Shown: positions 1 through 6,639 of the stretch, in pieces
How the letters are laid out: the number at the start of each line of letters is the position of its first letter
How positions within the stretch are numbered: the first letter of the stretch is position 1
Assembly: GCA_903837255.1 (NCBI GenBank)
Contig: CAILTZ010000758.1
Location: forward strand, 1 to 7,171
DNA length: 7,171 nucleotides
Origin: an uncultured Pirellula sp.
GTDB taxonomy: Bacteria > Planctomycetota > Planctomycetia > Pirellulales > Pirellulaceae
Direction of reading: 5' to 3'
The notes under the pieces: model-generated
The model's database searches: none
Seen by the model: only the letters and a program-made list of their open reading frames with translations
Told to the model about the DNA's origin: nothing
Program-made: the position numbers and the translations under genes

Positions 1-474
1 AGTGTATGGCACCGGCCACCCATTGATCGTTCGCTCTTCGAAGTAGACGGTGACTTTGTAGTGGGCATGGTGCAACTGGGCGAATCCAATCAGCGGAACA
101 AACCGAGGATCATCGACATAGTCGGCAATCTTAACCTTGGTAATCCGAACCTTGTTGCGTTGCTTCTCATGCAAGAAAGGCACACCGCCTCGCACCGGAC
201 GGGCTCGTTCTAACGCGTGGATCACTTCGTCGTCACTAGGCGGATCGATCGCCACGTGCGTCCCGGATGTGACTGGACCGAGGATAGGAACCCGTGCATA
301 CCGCTCATGAACATGGAACTGGACTTCCTCGCTGTCCTGCAAGTAAGGCGAAATTGGGATTGGAATCCCAAAAGGCCCAAGCCCCATGTTCGAAAGATGG
401 ACGCACCCGACCTGCGATAGGGCCGCTGCCGTGAGAATCATCCAAAATGCTGAATAGTGTCGCTTGCGGGACAT
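1..474 (-). CDS. Small exported protein, probable lipoprotein, 3' end cut by window edge
   Basis: This open frame of 158 codons has no stop before the left edge, so the C-terminus is missing. The ATG at 474 is a firm 5' limit: an in-frame TAA lies two codons upstream, and AGAAGG sits about 9 nt before the ATG as a plausible Shine-Dalgarno site. The N-terminus (MSRKRHYSAFWM...) has a basic n-region, then a hydrophobic stretch ILTAAAL, then QVGC with Cys24. That is a loose lipobox, since position -3 is Gln instead of Leu, so it may be a lipoprotein or a plain Sec-exported protein. The mature part is soluble-looking, with a basic segment at about residues 110-125 and an aromatic/His-rich segment near HHAHYKVTVYF. 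I recognise no domain. It is transcribed divergently from the next gene, which also encodes a predicted exported protein. Function unknown. That the gene is real is supported by the start context and the export signal. Confidence 0.72.
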   Translation of the reverse strand, partial: MSRKRHYSAFWMILTAAALSQVGCVHLSNMGLGPFGIPIPISPYLQDSEEVQFHVHERYARVPILGPVTSGTHVAIDPPSDDEVIHALERARPVRGGVPFLHEKQRNKVRITKVKIADYVDDPRFVPLIGFAQLHHAHYKVTVYFEERTINGWPVPYT

Positions 475-797
475 CGTTTAAACCCTTCTTGAACTGAGAC
501 GATTGGACTCGTCGGACGTAAAGAGTTTCGGCGATGCAGGTGTTAAAACTTGCGGGTTTTTCCATCTGCAACTGAAATTCCTGGGATAGCAGTTGCAACG
601 CATTTAACCCAGCTTGCCTGCTCCAAACCAGACTCCCTAAGTTAGTCCCTCTCGACGGAATCGCTTGCAGATTGCTTGCAAACACTGCCCATGGTTCCCT
701 CTAGACTCCTCAAGCAACAATCAGGGATAACCCTTTGTAATCCTTGCGCGAGATTCGCTCGCTCAAAACCCTGTTTGCTGCCCCTTAGACTCGACAA
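475..797. other. Divergent intergenic region, no gene supported
   Basis: These 323 bases separate two divergently transcribed genes and must hold both promoters. I could not pick a -35/-10 pair above chance. Visible structure is limited to an 8-bp perfect inverted repeat at 567-597 and a pair of GCTTGCA direct repeats at 663-669 and 674-680, spaced 11 bp apart. A minus-strand reading frame crosses the region but has no export signal or recognisable domain, and its 3' half overlaps the small exported protein's gene in another frame. Confidence 0.6.
567..597. repeat. 8-bp inverted repeat, possible operator or RNA hairpin
   Basis: TGCAACTG at 567-574 is matched perfectly by CAGTTGCA at 590-597, with a 15-nt spacer. 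It lies about 93 bp upstream of the minus-strand gene's ATG and about 200 bp upstream of the plus-strand gene. Position and symmetry suit a dimeric regulator site, but an 8-bp arm can occur by chance and no regulator is encoded nearby. Confidence 0.3.
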
Positions 798-1757
798 GTG
801 TCCTTGAAAGACAATCGCGAATTCCCTAGCTCGACTCGCCCGACTGAATTCGCCGTGCTGCTGAGAAAGCTGCCGGCCATAGCCTTTCTTTGCCTATTTG
901 CTGGCTGTTCGCTTGGTCCCTATCGGTACGGAACCGAGCAAACCTCCCTGCTTCCCAAAGAATCGCCTCTTAGCCCTCCGGTTCTTGTCGGCGGCCCTGT
1001 TGCAGCCATGGATGAGCTCGAACAAATAGTCAACGCCCCACGCGATGCGTTTGCACGTTGGCGAAACACAGCCGAATCCACCAAACAAGACGCACTCATC
1101 GCCGCGATGGCTTACCTAGAAGACAATGACCTTCACGATGTGATTGTCGAAGTCCACCATCACGATCCAGCGGAACAGTGGAAACGCCTCGAGGCCAATC
1201 CGGATATCCACCCCTTGTGGAAATACACCGATGGAGCCGCTCGCATCGGTACGTATGCGATGTTCCCACCCCGAGTCTACCGCTTCGACTCCTATAACCC
1301 TTACACCAAAACCCTCTCGATCAATTCCAACAACCCCGCTGCGGCGATCTACGAGGCGGCCAAGGCCAAGCAGCATTCGATGGTCGCCTGGCCAGGTGCC
1401 TATGCAGCCATGCGATACGTTCCATTGGCTCCCGTCGGACAGCAAATCGCCGTTTCTCAAGACGCCATGGCGTACGTTCAACAAAACGCCGATCCGACCA
1501 TCGAACAAGCCATGGTGTCTCACACGTTCTCGAACATCACCGGCACGGCACTCCTGGGCTCCTCGGCACTGACCCCGCAACTTAATGAAATCCCATTGGT
1601 CTCCGCACCGGCCTCCCAAGCCATTGGAATCGCCACGGGAAACATCGCCGGTCGGCTTGCAAACCCCAGGAGTTTCGATCGTGTTGCGAGAAACCCCCAA
1701 CCCGATTTCAATCCAAAATCCGGCGTCTCCCAGCCCTCTGGCCCCATTTATCGCTGA
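798..1757 (+). CDS. Putative lipoprotein of unknown function, possible degenerate zincin-like motif
   Basis: A 319-residue protein with an N-terminal export signal. After a hydrophilic lead come basic LLRKL, the hydrophobic run PAIAFLCLF, and AGC with Cys37, a reasonable lipobox followed by SLGPYRYG. The GTG at 798 gives an unusually long n-region. GTG at 855 (residue 20) would give a tighter signal peptide and may be the true start; neither has a Shine-Dalgarno site. The mature protein has a His cluster at 120-122 (EVHHHDP), an aromatic segment RVYRFDSYNPYTKTLSINS, and then AAIYEAAKAKQH at about residues 182-193. The last resembles a HExxH helix with both His replaced (Tyr185, Lys189), which would make it a non-catalytic relative of a metallopeptidase; this is inference. 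A C-terminal Pro/Asn-rich tail looks disordered. The gene ends 85 bp before the haem protein on the same strand, so co-transcription is possible. No known function is recognised. Confidence 0.8.
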   Translation: MSLKDNREFPSSTRPTEFAVLLRKLPAIAFLCLFAGCSLGPYRYGTEQTSLLPKESPLSPPVLVGGPVAAMDELEQIVNAPRDAFARWRNTAESTKQDALIAAMAYLEDNDLHDVIVEVHHHDPAEQWKRLEANPDIHPLWKYTDGAARIGTYAMFPPRVYRFDSYNPYTKTLSINSNNPAAAIYEAAKAKQHSMVAWPGAYAAMRYVPLAPVGQQIAVSQDAMAYVQQNADPTIEQAMVSHTFSNITGTALLGSSALTPQLNEIPLVSAPASQAIGIATGNIAGRLANPRSFDRVARNPQPDFNPKSGVSQPSGPIYR

Positions 1758-1842
1758 TACACCCCTGGCCTGCGGGATTGTTTATTCCCAGCCCTCGGTT
1801 CACAATTCAGATCCCCCGCCAATTTCCCCCCGGGTTCTGAAC

Positions 1843-4800
1843 ATGAAATCCTTCTCGAAGTTCCTAACCGCTCCCTTGCTATGGCTCGCTCTCTGGACCC
1901 AGTTAAGTTGGGCACAAGACACCCAGCCGGCAAGCTGGGGGACCAAAAAGGTTCAAGTCGATCGCATCGGGCTGACCATCCCCGAGTTTTGCTCGATCGA
2001 AAAAGTCACTACCGACGAACTTTGCACCTGGCCAATCGCCGCTGCATTTGCTCCCGATGGCTCGCTGGTGGTCGCAGAATCGGTCTGGAATATCAATGCC
2101 AAGGAAACCGTCCAGCAGCAACTCGATTCTCGTCCACACCGTATCGTCCGGCTCCGGGACTCGGACTCCGACGGCAAATTCGATCAGCGGCAGGTCATTG
2201 CCGACTCGATGAGTTTTCCCGAAGGCATCCTGTGCTTGGGCAAGGATGTGTATGTCACCGCACCACCGCAAATTTGGAAGCTCTCGGATTCCGATGGCGA
2301 TGGAGTCTGCGAAAAGCGAGAAGTCTGGTTCGATGGAACCACCCTCACCGGCTGTGCCAATGACCTGCACGGCCCCTGGCTCGGTCCCGACGGCTGGATC
2401 TACTGGGCCAAAGCCGCCTTCGCCGAACAATCGCACGAGATACTCTCGGGAAAAGATTGGAAGAGCAAAGCCTCTCACCTGTACCGTCGACATCCCGACG
2501 GTGGTCCGATCGATCCGGTCATGACCGGTGGCATGGACAACCTCGTCGATATCGCTTGGCTCCCCAACGGCGATCGGTTCTTCTGCGCAACGTTCCTGCA
2601 TCACCCTCGCCACGGCTTTCGCGACGGCATCGGTGCGGCAACCTACGGAGCCCTGTTCGGTAAACCTCACGCAGTCCTCGATGGACACCCCCGCACCGGA
2701 CCGCTGATGCAACCGACGGCCGAACTCGGTCCGGCTGCCCCCGCAGGCCTAATGTACCTGGATACCATCACCCCTGAACTCAAACTCCCGTCCCTACAGA
2801 ATGCTTCTGGCGAAAAACCTCAAAGCCAGTCAGAAGGTTTTTTGCTATGCGCTCAATTCAATCTGCATCAAATCAGTCTCCATCGACTCTTGAAACGATC
2901 CGATCAGTCTCACTACCAAGCTGAATCGTTTCCCTTGGTCTCTACCGATCGGATCGATTTTCACCCTGTCGATCTGCTGTTGGACTCCGACGCTTCGATC
3001 CTGATCGTCGATACCGGTGGCTGGTACGACCTGTGCTGCCCAAGCTCCGGAACCGATCAGCGCGTTGCCACCGGAGGGATCTACCGCCTCAAAGGCTTAA
3101 CGCTCGATAGCCGCAGCCCCCATGACCAGCTTCGGCTCGAACTCTCGGGTTCACCCTCCGATGCCTTTGCCAAGGCGATCAAATCCTTGAGCTTCCAAGG
3201 CCTCGGCGATGCGGCGTGGATCAAACGCCAAGCCTTGATAGACCTATCGGACGCTTTTACCCGCTCGACAATCATCGAGCGAGATTCGCTCAAAGAGGAA
3301 TATCACCGGCAGGTCATCGCCTCGATGAGCGATCCGGAACCCTCGGTGGCGATGCTCGCTTGCCATCTGGCCTCGTTGCATCGCATGCAAGACGCCAGAG
3401 CAATAGCCTCGGCTCTTTTATTGTCCCCAAACGCTTCACTGCGCCGAAGCGCTGCGGAGATCCTAGGCCGAATCGGGATAAAATCGGACCTGAATGCGCT
3501 GCTAACCCAAATCAATTTCTCGCGTGAAGACCGAACCTTGCTTCACTCCCAAATCTATGCCATGATCGAAGGTGCCCAGGACCAACCCTTGATCGATGCG
3601 CTTCAGGAGGCGGTGCAGGCCAAGCAGATCTTCCCGTCAACCGCTGCTTTGGTTCGTGTCCTAGACCAACGCGACAAACTCACCCCCGAGCATAGCGATC
3701 TTGTCCTGCAAATGGCCCTTGCCGCCGACCAAGCATTCTCAGAGCTGGGACTCGGGATTCTCGAAACCCATCCACAATGGAGCCAGACAATCCTCTCTGC
3801 GGTTAACGACCGCCTGCAGAAATCTGATTTCCCCCCCAGCGATCCGCTGCTTGCACTCCTTGCACGATGGTCCGATAACCCTGCCGTCGCCGACTCGGTA
3901 GCCGAGAAAATCCTCAGCGGAGATTCGTACTCTTGGTCGAAAACCATTTCGCCAAAGCTAGTGTCGATGCTCGCAGGAAAGAGCGTCCCGAGCAACTGGA
4001 TCGCTCCGATCGCCCAACGGATCGAGCAAAGCTCCGATCAGGAAAATCTCGCTTGGCAATCTGCCTTGCAAAATCGAGTCTGGAAAGGGGACACCACCAA
4101 TATCCAGAAAGCCATTGCTTCTATCGTGCGAAAATTAGCATCCAGCGACACTGCGTCTTTCGAGCAAGCCTCTCAGGTACTTCGATGGCTCGCCGTGCTA
4201 CCCCAAGGTGCCTCGGTCGATGAATCGATCGAACGAAATGTGCTTGAGCAAGCCTTTGTCCCTGCGGTGCAAACCAAACCAGAGTCGCAATCGGTTCGTC
4301 AAATGGCATGGCAATCCTTATCGAACATTCGCCTTGAATCGGAATCCTCACGCGATTGGATGATCGGCCAACTCGTCCACGCCGGTCCCTTAGAACTGCC
4401 CATAGCCATCGATGCCTACTGCAAAGGGAGCTCTGCTGCACAAGACGATCGGTTGTTTGACGCTCTGGCCAGTCTTCCCGCGTCGAAAACCCTGGCTGTC
4501 GACGGGGTTTTAGGTAAGCTCAAGAACCGGCCTGCCGACGTTCAAAAGAAATGGAAAGAGGCTCTCGAAGCTTGGACAAAACCCGATCAAGATATCCAAG
4601 ACAAAGTCCAACTGTGGCTCGGAAAACTTCAGCCGGGAGATCCCAAACAAGGGTACCACGTGTTCAGGTCCTCGAAGGCAACCTGCAGCGCATGCCATCA
4701 AGTCGGCTACGTCGGCGGAAACGTCGGGCCGGTGCTCAGCAAAATCGGGCAGTCAAGATCCCGGCGGGATCTGCTCGAAGCGATCCTCTTCCCCAGCGCC

Positions 4801-5052
4801 AGACTCGAACAAGCGTATCGCAGCACCAAGCTTCGGCTCCAAGACGGCGAGGTGGTCCAAGGATTGGTCGTTACTGAGTCCCCCAAAGAGCTCGTCTTGC
4901 AAGTAGCCGCAGACAAACGAAGGTCGATCGAAATTGCCGACATTGAAGCTCGCGAACCGAGCAACGTTTCGATCATGCCCGCAGGACTTGAAAGCCAATT
5001 GACGATCGAGGAACTATCCGACCTGATCGCATTCCTGGAATCAAAGAAATAG
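1843..5052 (+). CDS. PVC-type membrane-bound dehydrogenase with HEAT-like repeats and C-terminal haem c domain
   Basis: A 1069-residue exported haem protein, presumed to be a periplasmic oxidoreductase of unknown substrate. The ATG at 1843 starts a clear signal peptide (KSFSKF, hydrophobic core, cleavage near WAQD). The open frame extends upstream to 1585, but that stretch overlaps the preceding gene and has no export signal. Residues about 55-410 match the Planctomycetes–Verrucomicrobia beta-propeller family (TIGR02604 type): CANDLHGPWLGPDGWIYW, TGGMDN at 228-233, GHPRTG, AAPAGL and DTGGWYDLCCP with adjacent Cys398-Cys399. Two Asp-rich calcium-loop-like stretches lie at 106-114 (DSDSDGKFD) and 149-160. 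Residues about 470-900 are helical and Leu/Ala-rich, HEAT-like. Residues 930-1069 match the TIGR02603 haem domain: C948-SA-C951-H952 binds haem, GNVGPVLSKIG follows, and Met1045 in SIMPAGL is the likely distal ligand. All expected haem residues are present. The domain assignment is strong; the substrate cannot be read from the sequence. Confidence 0.95.
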   Translation: MKSFSKFLTAPLLWLALWTQLSWAQDTQPASWGTKKVQVDRIGLTIPEFCSIEKVTTDELCTWPIAAAFAPDGSLVVAESVWNINAKETVQQQLDSRPHRIVRLRDSDSDGKFDQRQVIADSMSFPEGILCLGKDVYVTAPPQIWKLSDSDGDGVCEKREVWFDGTTLTGCANDLHGPWLGPDGWIYWAKAAFAEQSHEILSGKDWKSKASHLYRRHPDGGPIDPVMTGGMDNLVDIAWLPNGDRFFCATFLHHPRHGFRDGIGAATYGALFGKPHAVLDGHPRTGPLMQPTAELGPAAPAGLMYLDTITPELKLPSLQNASGEKPQSQSEGFLLCAQFNLHQISLHRLLKRSDQSHYQAESFPLVSTDRIDFHPVDLLLDSDASILIVDTGGWYDLCCPSSGTDQRVATGGIYRLKGLTLDSRSPHDQLRLELSGSPSDAFAKAIKSLSFQGLGDAAWIKRQALIDLSDAFTRSTIIERDSLKEEYHRQVIASMSDPEPSVAMLACHLASLHRMQDARAIASALLLSPNASLRRSAAEILGRIGIKSDLNALLTQINFSREDRTLLHSQIYAMIEGAQDQPLIDALQEAVQAKQIFPSTAALVRVLDQRDKLTPEHSDLVLQMALAADQAFSELGLGILETHPQWSQTILSAVNDRLQKSDFPPSDPLLALLARWSDNPAVADSVAEKILSGDSYSWSKTISPKLVSMLAGKSVPSNWIAPIAQRIEQSSDQENLAWQSALQNRVWKGDTTNIQKAIASIVRKLASSDTASFEQASQVLRWLAVLPQGASVDESIERNVLEQAFVPAVQTKPESQSVRQMAWQSLSNIRLESESSRDWMIGQLVHAGPLELPIAIDAYCKGSSAAQDDRLFDALASLPASKTLAVDGVLGKLKNRPADVQKKWKEALEAWTKPDQDIQDKVQLWLGKLQPGDPKQGYHVFRSSKATCSACHQVGYVGGNVGPVLSKIGQSRSRRDLLEAILFPSARLEQAYRSTKLRLQDGEVVQGLVVTESPKELVLQVAADKRRSIEIADIEAREPSNVSIMPAGLESQLTIEELSDLIAFLESKK

Positions 5053-5065
5053 CGAAGGTTCGCTA
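5050..5065. terminator. Short perfect hairpin at the convergent gene ends, possible weak terminator
   Basis: TAGCGAAGGTTCGCTA is a perfect 7-bp inverted repeat with a 2-nt centre; as RNA it would fold as a 6-bp stem with a 4-nt AGGU loop. It begins at the stop codon of the haem protein and lies 21 bp beyond the stop of the converging transporter. There is no U-tract on either strand, so it is not a standard intrinsic terminator. Position between convergent genes is the main argument for a role. Confidence 0.35.
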
Positions 5066-5092
5066 GATCAGTCCGATCAGTCGGATCAGTCG
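5066..5092. repeat. 9-bp tandem repeat, three copies, GATCAGTCG
   Basis: Three head-to-tail copies of a 9-mer: GATCAGTCC at 5066-5074, GATCAGTCG at 5075-5083 and again at 5084-5092, followed by a further GATC at 5093. The last copy includes the transporter's TGA stop (5086-5088), so the array spans the 3' end of that gene and sets its last codons (…NRSD). Right next to it GATCGA-TTT-TCGATC forms another small palindrome. The array probably arose by replication slippage. Confidence 0.75.
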
Positions 5093-6426
5093 GATCGATT
5101 TTCGATCGTGCGAAATTGCTGCCAAGCGATCGCGACCATCACCATGCTAGCTCCAGCACCTAGGATGCAAATCCACAAAAACACCTCGGCGAACTTCGTC
5201 TCTGGGATCTGACCGATGAAGAAGTTCTTGGCCAGGATTAGGATCGCATAACCGAGATACCCCACCGAGTCGGCGACGTACATCATGAACCCGACGTTGG
5301 CTCGGTCCCGCGTGCAGGCGATGATGCGTTCGAAGACCGTGGTGTGGACAGCCACATAAGGCAGATACAAGCCGGCACCGATGAGAACCATGAGCATCGC
5401 AGGCGAAAGAGAAAACCAAAAGCGATGCCCGAGGATGCTTGCGAGGATCACGGCAAAGCCGACTGAGCAGGTCGCAAAGGCCAACTGAAGGGCCTTGCGA
5501 TTGTCTTTCATGAAGACCGCAGAAGCGTTGGCAAGGGTTGCCACAAGCATCACCCAGAAATCGATGCTCGCGTAATCGGAGGATTTGATGGTTGCTCCGA
5601 GCCCTGTGAGAATTTCCCTAGCGAAATCGTCGCGGAGGCTCCGCAGGATACTCACCAAGAGATACATCCCTGCAATCGCACCGATCCCAACGGAATACGT
5701 TTTGAGAATCCGCCAGCGATCCTCCTTGCGCATCGGATCTCGGGGGCTTCGGGCGACTTGGTCCATCTGCGTAGGGGGTGGAACCTGATGCAACATCCAT
5801 ACAAAAAAACAGATCGGGATGAGGAATACTAAACCGGCAAGAAACGGCATCCATCGCTCGGACTCGGCCAAACTCCACTGGAGCCTCTGCTGGGTAAAAT
5901 CCAGCAACTGCTGGCCGACGGTTTTGGCCACTCCCCCGGCCAGAATGAAACTGGCGCAGAGTCCCGCCGCAAGGGCTTCGGTCATCTGGCGACCTTCCAG
6001 CGAACCGAGGACTAGCCCAAAGACCATCCCCAGCGGCAAGCCGTTTAGAAACATGCAAGGAGCTTGCCATGACGTCGGCACTACGGCAAAAAGAAGGAGC
6101 GAGGCCAGGGCCGCAGCGATCAGGCCGAGGATCATCCAAGCTCGTCGCCCGCGGTCGGCTTCCGAGACCACGCGTATCCCGATGATCTTCGAGATCAAAT
6201 ACCCGATGACTTGGGCCGAGACCAACACCGCTTTTTGATCCCAGTTCCCATCCACCCCCGCAGCCAGCGTCTCTTGCTTGAACGCCGCTACCGTGAATGG
6301 TTTACGGTACATGTACATGCAGAAATAGGTACCAAAGGCGGCGATGATCGCCCAAAGATTGACAAGCCATGGAGACTGAGGCAGATGCTTGATCACAATG
6401 GGTTTTCCAAACACGCGACTTTTCAA
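5086..6426 (-). CDS. DUF5690-type major-facilitator-like membrane protein
   Basis: A polytopic inner-membrane protein of 446 residues from the TTG at 6426, the usual size for a 12-helix transporter. The N-terminal region WLVNLWAIIAAFGTYFCMY followed by YRKPFTVAAF (about residues 40-49) is characteristic of DUF5690 proteins, which resemble the major facilitator superfamily. Hydrophobic segments recur along the length (about 22-40, 68-84, 97-116, 122-142, 152-170, 193-212, 245-262, 287-305, 311-332, 338-362, 377-399, 413-435). A basic, Pro-rich central loop at about 213-240 (HQVPPPTQ, PMRKEDRWR) separates the two six-helix halves. The substrate is unknown. There is no ATG upstream in frame: TTG 6426, GTG 6414 and GTG 6396 are the candidates, and the last has a weak GGAAAA upstream. 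All put the first helix intact. The gene converges on the haem protein with 33 bp between stops. The family call is from remembered motifs. Confidence 0.88.
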   Translation of the reverse strand: MKSRVFGKPIVIKHLPQSPWLVNLWAIIAAFGTYFCMYMYRKPFTVAAFKQETLAAGVDGNWDQKAVLVSAQVIGYLISKIIGIRVVSEADRGRRAWMILGLIAAALASLLLFAVVPTSWQAPCMFLNGLPLGMVFGLVLGSLEGRQMTEALAAGLCASFILAGGVAKTVGQQLLDFTQQRLQWSLAESERWMPFLAGLVFLIPICFFVWMLHQVPPPTQMDQVARSPRDPMRKEDRWRILKTYSVGIGAIAGMYLLVSILRSLRDDFAREILTGLGATIKSSDYASIDFWVMLVATLANASAVFMKDNRKALQLAFATCSVGFAVILASILGHRFWFSLSPAMLMVLIGAGLYLPYVAVHTTVFERIIACTRDRANVGFMMYVADSVGYLGYAILILAKNFFIGQIPETKFAEVFLWICILGAGASMVMVAIAWQQFRTIENRSD

Positions 6427-6525
6427 GACATAAAAACGCAGGCCGCAATAGCATAACCTCCACAGCGGGTGTATTGGGCTTGGGTATCTTTCAAATTCAC
6501 CCCCTTTTCATCAATGACGGTCAGT
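6427..6525. other. Leader region of the transporter gene with a possible short upstream reading frame
   Basis: Read on the minus strand, AGGGG at about 6505-6500 is followed by GTG 6500 and TTG 6494, which open a frame of 25 or 23 codons ending in TGA at 6425-6423. That stop overlaps the transporter's TTG start as TTGA, an arrangement typical of translational coupling. A separate GGAGG at 6461-6457 sits before ATG 6454 and TTG 6448, but those are in a different frame from the transporter. No confident promoter is visible. Confidence 0.3.
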
Positions 6526-6573
6526 CGCAAAGAGATTGCAACGCAAAGAGATTGAAACACAAAGAGATTGAAC
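6526..6573. repeat. Three 16-bp tandem repeats (CGCAAAGAGATTG family)
   Basis: Units at 6526-6541 (CGCAAAGAGATTGCAA), 6542-6557 (CGCAAAGAGATTGAAA) and 6558-6573 (CACAAAGAGATTGAAC) differ by one to three bases. The third runs directly into the left arm of the CACAGAG inverted repeat, and the gradual change CGCAAAG to CACAAAG to CACAGAG suggests one expanding array. CGCAAAG/CACAGAG blocks of this kind are a known scattered repeat type in environmental bacteria; that statement is from general knowledge. Confidence 0.85.
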
Positions 6574-6639
6574 CACAGAGACACAGAGGCACAGAGAGAG
6601 CCAGAGCATTTCACTCTGTGCCTCTGTGCCTCTGTGGTT
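6571..6639. repeat. 26-bp imperfect inverted repeat (CACAGAG palindromic element)
   Basis: The left arm at 6571-6596 begins AACCACAGAGACACAGAGG and the right arm at 6614-6639 ends GCCTCTGTGGTT. The arms pair at 25 of 26 positions, with a 17-nt loop at 6597-6613. Each arm is itself an iteration of CACAGAG. Its transcript would form a long stem-loop. Elements of this sequence are dispersed in many planctomycete and other environmental genomes and are often mistranslated as protein (for example TEAQRHR or LCASVSLWF), so apparent reading frames across it should not be trusted. It lies exactly between the transporter's leader and the truncated IS3 remnant. Confidence 0.9.

Noticed and set aside
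305..685. 126-codon minus-strand frame across the left intergenic region
   Set aside because: It overlaps the N-terminus of the small exported protein's gene in another frame. That gene has a good start context and an export signal, and this frame has no recognisable feature.
676..707. Promoter TTGCAA with a TAGACT-like −10 upstream of the lipoprotein gene
   Set aside because: Spacing is 20 bp and the −10 match is weak; it is no better than chance in this region.
1585..1842. N-terminal extension of the haem dehydrogenase
   Set aside because: It overlaps the lipoprotein gene, is Pro-rich with no export signal, and the ATG at 1843 begins a textbook signal peptide.
1903..2712. 269-codon antisense frame inside the dehydrogenase
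   Set aside because: It is a mirror frame produced by codon bias in a high-quality gene on the other strand; no motif or start context supports it.
6526..6639. CRISPR array
   Set aside because: The 16-bp units are directly adjacent with no spacers, and no cas gene is present.
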